A program made the position numbers and the translations under genes. The notes under the pieces are model-generated. The model was not told the DNA's origin, made no database searches, and saw only the letters and a program-made list of their open reading frames with translations. From G965250275 sp965250275 (lineage in GTDB: Bacteria; Pseudomonadota; Alphaproteobacteria; Rhodobacterales; Rhodobacteraceae): a stretch of 64,000 nt of DNA. This document shows positions 24,782-33,739 of this stretch, one piece after another. Position 1 is the stretch's first letter. Every line of letters begins with the position of its first letter. The stretch is taken from NCBI GenBank assembly GCA_965250275.1, contig OZ252297.1, positions 930,001-994,000 on the forward strand, given 5' to 3'.

Positions 24782-25793
24782 GTTTGACGAGGTAGTGGGC
24801 GGAGTCTTCGAATGCATCTGCTGCGCTGCGGAACTCGATCCCCAAAACGTCCCGCGCCGCCTCCGCGCTCAGTAAGTCGTGCCGGCCGAGCGAATTGACA
24901 ACCAGTTTCAGCGTCGGGTCGAAGCGCGCCATAACGCGGATCAACCAGTTGGGCGCGGTGCGCGTCACGATGCGCCGTTCGGGAAACGCTGCTTTAAGCT
25001 GTTCGGCCATTTCGGAGAACCACTGGAACCGCTCCGCACCGATAAACCGGCGCCCGGCGCTCTCCGGTCGCTCCAGCGCGCGCAGATGCATCAGCGCGAT
25101 GTCGCGAACATCGACCCCGGTGAAACCAATGCGAGGCAGCATGGGGCCCTTGCCGATCATCAGGCGTTTGACGAGCGTCAGGGACGAACTGATCCTGGGA
25201 GTGATAGGGGGACCCATCACAAACGCGGGGTTGATCGCGGTGATTTTCATTTCCGGCGCGTTTTCTGCCTGCCAGTCCCATACCGCACGTTCGGCGAGCG
25301 TTTTGGACTGCGAATACGGCGCTACATCAGGTCTCGCAGGGTCGGTCCAGTTGCTTTCGTCATAGGCTGACTGATCCGGACGCAGATCAGTGCCCATGAT
25401 GGCCGCGATCGAAGATGTCAGAACCAGGCGGTCAACGCCTGCAGCGTGCGCCGCCTTGACCGCGCGCAGCGCACCATCGACGGCGGGGCGGATCACGTCC
25501 TGAGGATCGTTCAGTTTCCGGATTGGCACCGGGGACGCTGTGTGCAGAACCGCATCCACGTCGCGCATCGCAGTATCCCATCCGTCATCCGAGAGCAGAT
25601 CGAGAGCGACGAATGACAGCTGATCGTTGTCTGGCGCGGCATCAAGATGCGGTGCGAGTGCATTGCGCAGGTCGGCGCCGCCCGCTGTGTCTCGCAAAGA
25701 GCCAACGACCCGGTAACCGGCATTCAGCAGTTGCAAGATGACATGCTGCGCGATGTAGCCATTGGCTCCGGTCACAAGAACGGTTTGGGTCAT
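24768..25793 (-). CDS. NAD(P)-dependent epimerase/dehydratase, dihydroflavonol-reductase-like
   Basis: An extended short-chain dehydrogenase of 341 residues. The nucleotide-binding motif is VTGANGYIAQHVILQLL. The catalytic Tyr/Lys lies in YSQSKTLAERAV, and LTSSIAAIMG precedes it. The protein resembles the dihydroflavonol 4-reductase/aldehyde reductase branch. The start at 25793 places the Rossmann motif near the N-terminus. It is cotranscribed with the META lipoprotein. The substrate cannot be predicted. Confidence 0.85.
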   Translation of the reverse strand: MTQTVLVTGANGYIAQHVILQLLNAGYRVVGSLRDTAGGADLRNALAPHLDAAPDNDQLSFVALDLLSDDGWDTAMRDVDAVLHTASPVPIRKLNDPQDVIRPAVDGALRAVKAAHAAGVDRLVLTSSIAAIMGTDLRPDQSAYDESNWTDPARPDVAPYSQSKTLAERAVWDWQAENAPEMKITAINPAFVMGPPITPRISSSLTLVKRLMIGKGPMLPRIGFTGVDVRDIALMHLRALERPESAGRRFIGAERFQWFSEMAEQLKAAFPERRIVTRTAPNWLIRVMARFDPTLKLVVNSLGRHDLLSAEAARDVLGIEFRSAADAFEDSAHYLVKHGLV

Positions 25794-25904
25794 TATGGGC
25801 CTTGCATCAAATTGCGCGCACTGCGCGGGATTTCCCACGCGATGCTACTGCGCTCAAACACATAGGCAAGACGCAGATGCGCGGAATGCAGCGAGCCGGG
25901 TCCG

Positions 25905-27596
25905 TCAGCTCAGAAGTCGGCGGGCGATGACCTGCGCCTGAATCTCCGCCGCGCCCTCGAAGATATTGAGGATGCGAGCGTCGCACAGCACGCGGCTAAT
26001 CTTGTATTCCAGTGCGAAACCATTGCCGCCATGGATCTGCAATCCGTTGTCGGCGGCGGCCCAGGCTACGCGCGCGCCCAGAAGTTTCGCCATGCCTGCC
26101 TCGACATCGCAGCGGCGGCCTTCGTCTTTCTCAAAGGCACTGAAATAGGTCAGTTGGCGCGCCACGGTCAGCTCCACCGCCATCATGGCGAGCTTGCCGG
26201 AAACGCGGGGGAAACTGATCAGCGCTTTGCCGAACTGCTTGCGATCCTGCGCATATTGCATCGAGATATCCAGCGCCGATTGTGCCACGCCGACAGCGCG
26301 GGCGGCTGTCTGGATGCGCGCGGATTCAAACGTCTCCATGAGCTGCTTGAAGCCTTTCCCTTCTTCGCCACCCAGCAGGTTTTCGCCTTTGACGTGGAAG
26401 TTGTCGAAGCCAAGTTCGTACTCTTTCATGCCGCGATATCCCAGCACTTCGATCTCGCCACCGGTCATCCCTTCGGTGGGAAACGGTGCGGCATCGGTGC
26501 CCGGTTCTTTTTCGGCAAGAAACATCGAAAGACCCTTGTAGTCGGATGTTTCCGGTTCCGTCCGGGCGAGCAGGGTCATGACATGGGTCCGGGCTGCATG
26601 GGTGATCCAGGTCTTGTTGCCCGTCACCTTGTAGTCGCCATTGGCATCCTTGACCGCGCGGGTGCGCAAGCTGCCAAGATCCGAACCGGTATTTGGCTCG
26701 GTGAACACAGCGGTTGGGAGCGTTTCTGCACTGGCGATCCTGGGCAGCCACTTGGCTTTCTGCTCGTCGGTGCCACCGGCGATGATCAGTTCCGCGGCAA
26801 TTTCTGAGCGAGTGCCCAGAGAACCGACACCGATGTACCCGCGCGACAACTCTTCGGAAACCACACACATCGAAGCCTTCGACAGGCCAAAGCCTCCGAA
26901 CTCTTCGGGGATGGTCAGGCCGAATACCCCCATTTCGGCGAGTTCGGTGATGATCTCCATCGGGATCAACTCGTCCTTGAGGTGCCAGTCGTGGGCAAAC
27001 GGCTCGACCTTTTCCACGGCGTAACGGCGGAACTGCTCGCGGATCATCTCCAGCTCTTCATCCAGTCCGCTTTGCCCACAGATGATGTCAGCCGAATGCT
27101 CCTGCATGAGGCCCACAAGACGGGAACGCGCAGCTTGGGTGTTGCCGGACTGGGTCAGTGTCATCACCGCCGGCTCCATCAGGGACCGCATGTCGTCCTG
27201 GGTCAGCCCGATATCTTGCAAGCGCAGAATCTCACCTTGGCTCATCGGGATGCCGCCATAGACCTGCCAGAGGTACTCACCAAATGCGATCTGGTGAATC
27301 AGTTGCTCGGTTTCGCCGAACTTTCCTTCTGCCTCCAGCTTCTCTGCCCAGCGCTGCATTTGCCGCAGGGCCTGGGTATAGGTGGCGAGCCACGCCAGGC
27401 CATGCGCTGCAGTCTGATGCTGCTCAATCAGTTGTCCGGACACCCGGCCCCCATCGCTCACCAGATCGCGCACCACGCTGCGCGCAGTCTCATAGAGCGC
27501 GTCCACCGGAGGCACGGCTGCCGCCGTTAGGGTCAACAAATCCGGCAATATGGGGGTTTGCGTTGAAGTCGTCAGGTCCTGTCCGTCATGCGCCAT
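25905..27596 (-). CDS. mcd: Acyl-CoA dehydrogenase, probably (2S)-methylsuccinyl-CoA dehydrogenase
   Basis: A 563-residue flavoprotein. The acyl-CoA dehydrogenase core (about 185-560) has the expected motifs: FTEPNTGSDLGSLRT, the flavin-contact WITHAARTHV, and QIHGGNGFALEY with ILNIFEGAAEIQ near the C-terminus. An N-terminal helical extension of about 170 residues sets it apart from standard members and matches the methylsuccinyl-CoA dehydrogenases of the ethylmalonyl-CoA pathway. It would make mesaconyl-CoA and pass electrons to EtfAB. The assignment to Mcd rests on length and extension; another long acyl-CoA dehydrogenase is possible. Confidence 0.8.
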   Translation of the reverse strand: MAHDGQDLTTSTQTPILPDLLTLTAAAVPPVDALYETARSVVRDLVSDGGRVSGQLIEQHQTAAHGLAWLATYTQALRQMQRWAEKLEAEGKFGETEQLIHQIAFGEYLWQVYGGIPMSQGEILRLQDIGLTQDDMRSLMEPAVMTLTQSGNTQAARSRLVGLMQEHSADIICGQSGLDEELEMIREQFRRYAVEKVEPFAHDWHLKDELIPMEIITELAEMGVFGLTIPEEFGGFGLSKASMCVVSEELSRGYIGVGSLGTRSEIAAELIIAGGTDEQKAKWLPRIASAETLPTAVFTEPNTGSDLGSLRTRAVKDANGDYKVTGNKTWITHAARTHVMTLLARTEPETSDYKGLSMFLAEKEPGTDAAPFPTEGMTGGEIEVLGYRGMKEYELGFDNFHVKGENLLGGEEGKGFKQLMETFESARIQTAARAVGVAQSALDISMQYAQDRKQFGKALISFPRVSGKLAMMAVELTVARQLTYFSAFEKDEGRRCDVEAGMAKLLGARVAWAAADNGLQIHGGNGFALEYKISRVLCDARILNIFEGAAEIQAQVIARRLLS

Positions 27597-27741
27597 GAAT
27601 CACGTCCTTTTGAGCTCGATTGGGTCTAGGCATTTTGCAAGCGCAGCGCAACTTAAATGCCGGAACGTCACTTCAATTGTTCCAATAATTGCGCGCCGAG
27701 TTTTGGCGTGCAGGCCGGCCCGGTCACCGCTATGCAGAAGT

Positions 27742-28509
27742 ATGCAATCGATCTTGTCTGTGGTTTCACCAAGTGAATTGATGCTTGCCTTGAGTATCGC
27801 GGCTTTGGCTGGGGTGGTCAAAGGGCTGGTCGGTTTTGCAATGCCCATGATCCTGATTTCCGGTCTCGGTACTTTTTTGGCACCCGAGCTGGCCTTGGCG
27901 GGCCTGATCCTCCCAACTTTGGTGACGAACGGACTTCAAGCTCTACGGCAAGGTTTGCAGGCTGCGGCGCGTTCGATCATACGATTTCGGGTTTTCCTGG
28001 CGGTCGGTCTGATCTTTTTGCTCGGCAGTGCGCAGTTGGTGCGACTCTTACCGGGCGCGTCTCTGCTGCTGGTGATCGGCTTGCCGGTCACGGTCTTTGC
28101 GCTGTTGCAGCTGCTTGGATGGCGCTTGGCGCTGACGGCGCCCAGTCTTCGCGTCGAAGCCATCGTAGGAGCGGTTGCCGGGTTCATCGGCGGCTTGTCA
28201 GGTGTTTGGGGGCCCCCTACCGTTGCCTACCTGACAGCGATCAACACTGAAAAAACCGAGCAAATGCGGGTTCAGGGCGTGATTTACGGCTTGGGTGCCG
28301 TGGCACTTTTTGTTGCGCACACCGGGTCCGGTGTCATCCGGCCACAGACCATTCCATTCTCTGCGGTCTTAGTCATCCCGGCGGTCATTGGAATGTGGCT
28401 TGGTGCGAAGGTTCAGGATCGCATTGACCAACGTACCTTTCGCCAAGCCACTTTGGCGGTGCTTCTGATTGCCGGACTGAATCTCATTCGCCGTGGCCTG
28501 ACGGTTTAG
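27742..28509 (+). CDS. TauE/SafE-family sulfite/organosulfonate exporter-like permease
   Basis: A polytopic permease of about 255 residues. The two halves carry the family patterns: AALAGVVKGLVGFAMPMIL in the first and AVAGFIGGLSGVWGPPTVAYL in the second. Members export sulfite, sulfoacetate or related anions. The start at 27742 is one choice; the ATG at 27781 lies right before the first helix and is also plausible. A 14-codon frame (27732-27776) overlaps the first option. The gene end overlaps the next, converging gene by four bases. Confidence 0.83.
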   Translation: MQSILSVVSPSELMLALSIAALAGVVKGLVGFAMPMILISGLGTFLAPELALAGLILPTLVTNGLQALRQGLQAAARSIIRFRVFLAVGLIFLLGSAQLVRLLPGASLLLVIGLPVTVFALLQLLGWRLALTAPSLRVEAIVGAVAGFIGGLSGVWGPPTVAYLTAINTEKTEQMRVQGVIYGLGAVALFVAHTGSGVIRPQTIPFSAVLVIPAVIGMWLGAKVQDRIDQRTFRQATLAVLLIAGLNLIRRGLTV

Positions 28510-29948
28510 CCGTTGGTGCCAGGCCTTAGCAGGTAAGGACCGCCGTCCTCGAACCCACCTTTGCCGACGGATCGCATCAACGCGTCTTCGATCCGCTGTG
28601 CCTGATCCGCGTCGAGCATACCGCCAAGCGCGTAGTACTCATTCCCTTTGTCCACCGCTCCTTCAACTACGGCCACAGGCCCCATCGGATAACCCTCTAC
28701 AATGCCGCCGCAGATCGGGTCGTCGCGCAGCGCCGCAATCGTCGCCGCAAAGCCAGACTGAGACTCTGTCAACTCGGATGGCAGGCTCTGTAGGACCGAT
28801 TCAGCCTGCTTTTTCAAATCCTCGGCGCTTCTGCCAGAAAACCGGCCTTTCTGTCCGTCGTGATGCCCGACGATGATCCGGTAGTCTGCGTTCTGAAACT
28901 CTGCCAACCTGTTGAGCACATCCAGAATGGACCTGTCGTTTTCATTGGCCTGGCTCAGCGTTTCGCAGGTCCATACGGACAATTGCAGGGGATTGTAGTT
29001 GCGACGAACCCTCAGGTTGGGGATCGTCGCCGCTGCCTTCGCGCCGGTATTGACCACTGACACTCCGCTCGAAGGATCGGTGCGCAGTTCGCTGTCGCTC
29101 AGGGCAAAAAACTGATCAACATAGATATGATCGAGAACGGCTTGAGGATCGTACCAAAGCTTGATGTCGCCAGAGGCGTTCGCGATATCTTGCAGCGGTT
29201 CGACCCAATCTTCGCGCCCCGCCAAAAACCGCAATAACGCTGACCGGTGCCTGAGATCATTCAGGAACAGTCGTTCGCGCCCGTCGGCGTAAAGCGGTTT
29301 GTCGTATTCGGCGATCAGGCTGTCCAGAACCTCGATCGCCTCTTGCGTCGCTGCGGGCAAATCGCCGCTCAGCGTCGCGTCGCGCCAGACCGAGACCGGA
29401 GAGGCGATGTCGGCGCCACGCACGCCCATGAGGGCCTGCTCGATGGCCGAAACCCGGTAGAGCCGGAGCAACAATATGTAGGACAGGGGGTAGTTGACGC
29501 CGCTTTGTTCGAGAGCGGTCAGTTGCTTGTAAGCGTCCAACGGTGGCGTGCCGCGCAATATGCTGTCCAACTGGCCATCCGCTCGGCGCGCTGCGCGTTT
29601 GGCAAGGTCGTCAGATATCTCGCCTTTCTGAGCCGCGTCGAACAAGGAGTTGACAGTAGCGGGGGTATCCGTAGTGGCCCAGTAGGGCAGATCTGTGAGC
29701 GCGCGCGCCACGTCCTTTGCGCTTCCCTGAGACTGGATCGATTGCAGCGACCTCGTCAGCGTTTCGCGCAGTTCCTCGCTGGTAGAGTCTTCGTCTTGCT
29801 GCAACTGGAGGTACTCGGAGAGCGGTTCATTCTCCGCCGATACCGGACCGAATGGCGCGGTCAGCATCAGTGCCATAAGGCACACGGCGAGGTGCTTAGT
29901 TTGTCCGGTCGAAATCGCAGGCAAGATCGGCATATTGAAGGTCCGCAT
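28506..29948 (-). CDS. Uncharacterised secreted protein, 480 aa
   Basis: I do not recognise this family. The protein has a signal-peptide-like N-terminus ending near residue 38 (LMALMLTAPFGPVSA) and is otherwise soluble, acidic and mostly helical. A beta-rich part with cysteines follows (LSVWTCETL, DDPICGGIVEGYPMGPVAVVEGAV). The C-terminal repeat-like pattern DKGNEYYALGGMLDADQAQRIEDALM suggests an enzyme-like or SPOR-like fold, but this is a guess. It overlaps the upstream gene; starts at 29948, 29933 or 29876 are all possible. It is the third gene of an unknown set whose first member is a Cys-rich peptide. Confidence 0.75.
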   Translation of the reverse strand: MRTFNMPILPAISTGQTKHLAVCLMALMLTAPFGPVSAENEPLSEYLQLQQDEDSTSEELRETLTRSLQSIQSQGSAKDVARALTDLPYWATTDTPATVNSLFDAAQKGEISDDLAKRAARRADGQLDSILRGTPPLDAYKQLTALEQSGVNYPLSYILLLRLYRVSAIEQALMGVRGADIASPVSVWRDATLSGDLPAATQEAIEVLDSLIAEYDKPLYADGRERLFLNDLRHRSALLRFLAGREDWVEPLQDIANASGDIKLWYDPQAVLDHIYVDQFFALSDSELRTDPSSGVSVVNTGAKAAATIPNLRVRRNYNPLQLSVWTCETLSQANENDRSILDVLNRLAEFQNADYRIIVGHHDGQKGRFSGRSAEDLKKQAESVLQSLPSELTESQSGFAATIAALRDDPICGGIVEGYPMGPVAVVEGAVDKGNEYYALGGMLDADQAQRIEDALMRSVGKGGFEDGGPYLLRPGTNG

Positions 29949-30744
29949 TCTGATCGTTGTTTGTAAGGTCGACCGTTACGGTGACATCAACGCGGCCAAC
30001 GCTCGCGTTGGGTTTCAGTTCAATGTCGAAGAGGTGGTTGGTCAAGACTTTGTCCCGATCTCCGTCGGTTCCAATTGGACCAAGCACGTTGACGACCGAA
30101 AACTCGCTGACCGAACCAGGCACTTCCAACTCGTTGCCCCCCATGTTCTGCGCACGCAGGATGTGCCGGTCAGCGAAATAGCTGAGGTGATCGAAGCTGT
30201 TGCCATCCCGGCTCACGAAGTACCGGGAGTTTTCCGGTTCTTTGCCCAGAATGACCTTCAGGTCCTCCATAACTCGGTCTTCGTTCTGTTCTCGGACATT
30301 CAGAGTTGCGACGAGATTTCCTTTTTGACCGCTGGCGGGCGGGCGATCGCATTCAATGTTGAATTTGATTGATCCCAGCCGCGCCGGCTGACCATCCCCG
30401 AACAGATACGGCCATGCGACCCAGGCAAAAATCGCGGTTGCGGCAAGTGTGCCCGCAAAGGTCAAGTTGCCGGCCCGCACGTTGTACACTTCGCGAAAGA
30501 TGATCGAGAGGAACACCGACAGTCCGATACCGGCGAAGAAGACCCCGAACTGGGCCATCTGCTGTGGTCCTTGCCCCTCTTCAAAAAGGGTGAAGTAGAA
30601 ATACGTCGTGATCAGGATCAGCCCGAAGAAGGTAAACAGAATACCCAAGGCGACCGCGACGATCCGTGAGAACTTGTCCTGAACAGGTGGTTGGGGCGGT
30701 GCCCCGTTCCCGCCATTGGCGGCCGGATCCGGATTATCAGCCAT
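29896..30744 (-). CDS. Uncharacterised membrane protein with large extracytoplasmic domain, 282 aa
   Basis: A proline- and glycine-rich cytoplasmic N-terminus (about 1-24) is followed by three membrane segments (about 30-52, 65-84 and 94-113). A 165-residue beta-rich domain comes next. It contains cysteines near its two ends (NIECDRPP and LACDFDRTN) that could bond to each other. No family is recognised. It lies 9 bases after the Cys-rich peptide gene and overlaps the next gene, so the three form one operon. A role in the cell envelope is likely. Confidence 0.75.
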   Translation of the reverse strand: MADNPDPAANGGNGAPPQPPVQDKFSRIVAVALGILFTFFGLILITTYFYFTLFEEGQGPQQMAQFGVFFAGIGLSVFLSIIFREVYNVRAGNLTFAGTLAATAIFAWVAWPYLFGDGQPARLGSIKFNIECDRPPASGQKGNLVATLNVREQNEDRVMEDLKVILGKEPENSRYFVSRDGNSFDHLSYFADRHILRAQNMGGNELEVPGSVSEFSVVNVLGPIGTDGDRDKVLTNHLFDIELKPNASVGRVDVTVTVDLTNNDQNADLQYADLACDFDRTN

Positions 30745-30753
30745 TGGTGGGTC

Positions 30754-30939
30754 CTACTTCCAGCATTTGCAGGTGACCCAGCAGCCGTCTTTTCCGCAGC
30801 AATTGCCATATGTGCAGGCCTGCGAAACCGGCGTGGCCAGCGTGATGGACTGTGGGGGTGGTGGACATAGCGTCGTCACATTGGACGCGTCGGGCGCGGA
30901 CAAGAGCGACGCAAGAGTAATCAAGGCAGCCTTGGTCAT
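30754..30939 (-). CDS. Small Cys-rich secreted peptide, 61 aa
   Basis: A signal peptide (about 1-18, MTKAALITLASLLSAPDAS) leads to a mature part of roughly 43 residues with seven cysteines, arranged as C, C, CC, C, C-K-C (TLCPPPP, SQACTYGNCCGKDGCW, VTCKCWK). This is far above background for a bacterial protein. The motif could bind metal or form disulfides. The start at 30939 gives a proper signal peptide. No known family is evident; bacteriocin, metallochaperone and stalk-like envelope roles are all open. Confidence 0.65.
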   Translation of the reverse strand: MTKAALITLASLLSAPDASNVTTLCPPPPQSITLATPVSQACTYGNCCGKDGCWVTCKCWK

Positions 30940-31081
30940 AGTGTTGATCTCAATAAACAAAGAATAAACGCAATGCACACTTATAGCACGAGCATGACCC
31001 TGCGGCAATGCACGCAATGCGAAAGCGGGTTATCCTGCTTGGATCAGGTCGGTCGTGGTCGCGAAGCGCGGGTCGGCAGTG

Positions 31082-32680
31082 TCAGCCGATCGCAGCAGCT
31101 TTCACATCGTCGTCAATGTAGGGCAGGTACTGTTCGAAATTGCCCGAGAACATTTGAACCAGTTTCGCGGCCTGGGTGTCGTAAGCCCCTTGATCGCTCC
31201 ACGTGCGTCGCGGGTCCAGGAGTACCTCAGGGACGCCGGGCACGCCGATGGGAACCTCGAAACCAAAGTTGGGATCCTTGCGGAAATCCGCCTCGGCAAG
31301 CGAGCCATCAAGGGCGGCCGTCAAAAGTGCGCGTGTTGCCTTGATGGGCATACGGCTTCCTGTGCCGTAGGCCCCGCCGGTCCAGCCGGTGTTCACCAGC
31401 CAGCACGTTGCGCCGTGTGTGGCAATTTTCTCGCGCAAGAGATTCCCGTAGACTTCCGGGCGGCGCGGCATAAATGGGGCGCCGAAACAGGTCGAGAATG
31501 TCGGCTCTGGTTCTGTCACGCCGCGTTCGGTGCCGGCGACCTTGGAGGTGAAACCGGAGAGGAAGTGATACATCGCTTGCGCGGGTGTCAGGCGCGAAAT
31601 CGGCGGCAAAACACCAAAAGCGTCACAGGTCAGCATAATGATGTTTTTGGGATGCCCGCCCAGAGCGCTTCTAGAGGCATTGGAAATGTATTCCAGCGGG
31701 TAGGCGCATCGCATATTTGCCGTCAGGCTATCGTCTTCGAAATCCAGTTCGAAAGTCTCACGATCGTAGATCATATTCTCGATCACGGTTCCGAACTTGG
31801 ACGTGGTGGCATAGATCTCGGGCTCGGCCTCGGGGTTGAGCGAAATCGTCTTCGCGTAACAGCCGCCTTCGAAGTTGAACGTGCCGCGGTCCGACCATCC
31901 GTGCTCGTCGTCGCCGATGAGCGTTCGCGCGGGGTCCGCCGAGAGCGTCGTTTTGCCCGTGCCCGAAAGTCCGAAGAAGACGGCAGTGTCGACGGGGTTG
32001 CCATTGGCGTGATTGGCCGAACAATGCATCGGCATGATGCCCTTTTCGGGCAGCAGATAGTTGAGCAGCGTGAACACAGATTTCTTGTTTTCGCCGGCGT
32101 ATTCAGTGCCACCAATCAGGATCATCTTGCGGTCGAAGTTCATTGCAATGACCGTTTCTGAGCGGCAGTCATGCTTGCTCGGGTCGGCTTTGAAGCTCGG
32201 GCAGTTGATCACCGTGAAATCCGCGACAAACTCGTCCAGCGCCTCACGGTCAGGACGGCGCAGCAAGTGCCGGATGAACAGCCCGTGCCATGCCAGTTCC
32301 GTGATCATCCGCACGTCGATGGAATGGGCCGGATCGGCGCCGCCGACAAGGTCCTGCACGAAGAAGTCGCGGCCCTTCATATGCTCCAGCATGTCTTTGT
32401 AGAGCGCGTCAAAGCCGGCGGGCGACATTTCGGCGTTGTTGTCCCACCAGATGGTCTCGGCAACGCTGTCAGTTTTGACGACGTGTTTGTCTTTGGGGGA
32501 CCGGCCGGTGAATTTGCCGGTAGTCACGAGAAAGGCCCCGCCACGACCCAAGGTGCCCTCGCCGCGTTTCAGCGCAGCCTCGACCAGCGCCGGTTCCATC
32601 AAGTTGTAGTAAACCTCGCCCAGACCTTCGATGCCTTGATCTTCAAGGCGGAACTGAGTGTTGACCCGTCCAAACGCCAT
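31082..32680 (-). CDS. pckA: Phosphoenolpyruvate carboxykinase (ATP)
   Basis: The gluconeogenic enzyme that converts oxaloacetate and ATP to phosphoenolpyruvate. In 532 residues the kinase-1 P-loop is GLSGTGKTTLSADP, the metal-binding region follows as LIGDDEHGWSD, and the C-terminal part carries NTGWTGGAYGTGSRMPI. AGGAG precedes the start. It is divergent from chvI. This neighbourhood is conserved widely in alphaproteobacteria. Confidence 0.97.
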   Translation of the reverse strand: MAFGRVNTQFRLEDQGIEGLGEVYYNLMEPALVEAALKRGEGTLGRGGAFLVTTGKFTGRSPKDKHVVKTDSVAETIWWDNNAEMSPAGFDALYKDMLEHMKGRDFFVQDLVGGADPAHSIDVRMITELAWHGLFIRHLLRRPDREALDEFVADFTVINCPSFKADPSKHDCRSETVIAMNFDRKMILIGGTEYAGENKKSVFTLLNYLLPEKGIMPMHCSANHANGNPVDTAVFFGLSGTGKTTLSADPARTLIGDDEHGWSDRGTFNFEGGCYAKTISLNPEAEPEIYATTSKFGTVIENMIYDRETFELDFEDDSLTANMRCAYPLEYISNASRSALGGHPKNIIMLTCDAFGVLPPISRLTPAQAMYHFLSGFTSKVAGTERGVTEPEPTFSTCFGAPFMPRRPEVYGNLLREKIATHGATCWLVNTGWTGGAYGTGSRMPIKATRALLTAALDGSLAEADFRKDPNFGFEVPIGVPGVPEVLLDPRRTWSDQGAYDTQAAKLVQMFSGNFEQYLPYIDDDVKAAAIG

Positions 32681-33029
32681 AACTTGTCTCCTGTAGTCGC
32701 GCCATCAAACCACATGTCACTGCACGCGAATGTGGCGCTTTGGCCGGCACAGCGGCCGAGTTGACGCGGTCTTAACATGAGCATTCGGACGGTGAACAGA
32801 AGGGTTTCGCGCAGTTAGCGCCACCAATGCAAGGTTTAGCGCAACCATGAATCCTGCGCCTCAACCCGGTGGAAACGATGTGCGGCAATTCAGCCATTCG
32901 TAACTTTTTTTGCCCAAATATGGCACGAACTCCGCCTTGATTCGCAGTTAATGATTGATTCGGCTGTCCAAAAAAGGGATGAATGAAAGAAAAACAGGCA
33001 GCGACAGAGCAGTAAATAGGGGCATTCAG
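32681..33029. other. Divergent pckA-chvI intergenic region (349 bases)
   Basis: This gap has no supported gene. It must hold both the pckA and chvI promoters. It contains AT-richer stretches (TAACTTTTTTTGCCC at about 32901 and TTAATGATTGATTC at about 32948). I cannot place clear -35/-10 pairs. An in-frame upstream extension of chvI exists from 32955 but has no family similarity. Confidence 0.5.
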
Positions 33030-33731
33030 ATGTCAAAGATCGCGTTGGTGGACGACGACAGGAATATCCTGACGTCCGTGTCCATGACTCTAGAGGCCGA
33101 AGGCTTCGAGGTCGAAACTTACAATGACGGGCAGGCGGCGCTGGACGCGTTCAACAAGAAACTGCCCGATATGGCCGTGCTGGATATCAAGATGCCACGC
33201 ATGGACGGCATGGACCTGTTGCAGCGCCTGCGACAGAAAACCCAGATGCCGGTCATCTTTCTGACGTCGAAAGACGACGAAATCGATGAAGTTCTGGGCC
33301 TGCGTATGGGCGCGGACGATTATGTGAAAAAGCCTTTCTCGCAGCGCCTGCTGGTTGAACGCATTCGCGCTTTGCTGCGGCGGCAAGACGCCGTCGAGGG
33401 TGATGCAAGCGGTGCCGGACCAGAAACCAAGGTGATGGAACGCGGATTTCTGCGCATGGACCCGCTACGCCATTCGGTCAGCTGGAAGGGGCGCGATGTG
33501 TCTCTGACAGTCACAGAATTCCTGTTGTTGCAGGCGCTCGCGCAGCGACCGGGCTTTGTGAAAAGCCGCGATCAGCTGATGGATGTCGCCTATGACGATC
33601 AGGTCTATGTCGACGATCGAACCATCGACAGCCACATCAAACGTTTGCGCAAGAAAATGCGCAGCGCCGACGATGATTTCTCGGCCATCGAAACTCTTTA
33701 CGGCATCGGTTACAGATACAACGAAGAATAG
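33030..33731 (+). CDS. chvI: Response regulator ChvI (OmpR family)
   Basis: A 233-residue two-domain regulator. The receiver has the acidic pair in IALVDDDRNIL, the phospho-acceptor D52 in AVLDIKMPRMDG and the lysine in VKKPFSQ. The winged-helix DNA-binding domain occupies about 130-230 and ends ETLYGIGYRYNEE. The start at 33030 fits the family and follows an AGGGG. With ChvG it forms the pair known in Rhizobiales and Rhodobacterales for acid/envelope and carbon-metabolism control. Confidence 0.94.
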   Translation: MSKIALVDDDRNILTSVSMTLEAEGFEVETYNDGQAALDAFNKKLPDMAVLDIKMPRMDGMDLLQRLRQKTQMPVIFLTSKDDEIDEVLGLRMGADDYVKKPFSQRLLVERIRALLRRQDAVEGDASGAGPETKVMERGFLRMDPLRHSVSWKGRDVSLTVTEFLLLQALAQRPGFVKSRDQLMDVAYDDQVYVDDRTIDSHIKRLRKKMRSADDDFSAIETLYGIGYRYNEE

Positions 33732-33739
33732 ACCGCGCG

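Noticed and set aside
27732..27776. 14-codon upstream frame before the TauE-type gene
   Set aside because: It has no clear ribosome-binding site and no hairpin after it; overlapping start choices explain it by chance.
32955..33029. Longer N-terminus for ChvI
   Set aside because: The extra 25 residues do not resemble the family, while 33030 has a good purine-rich site and gives the standard start.
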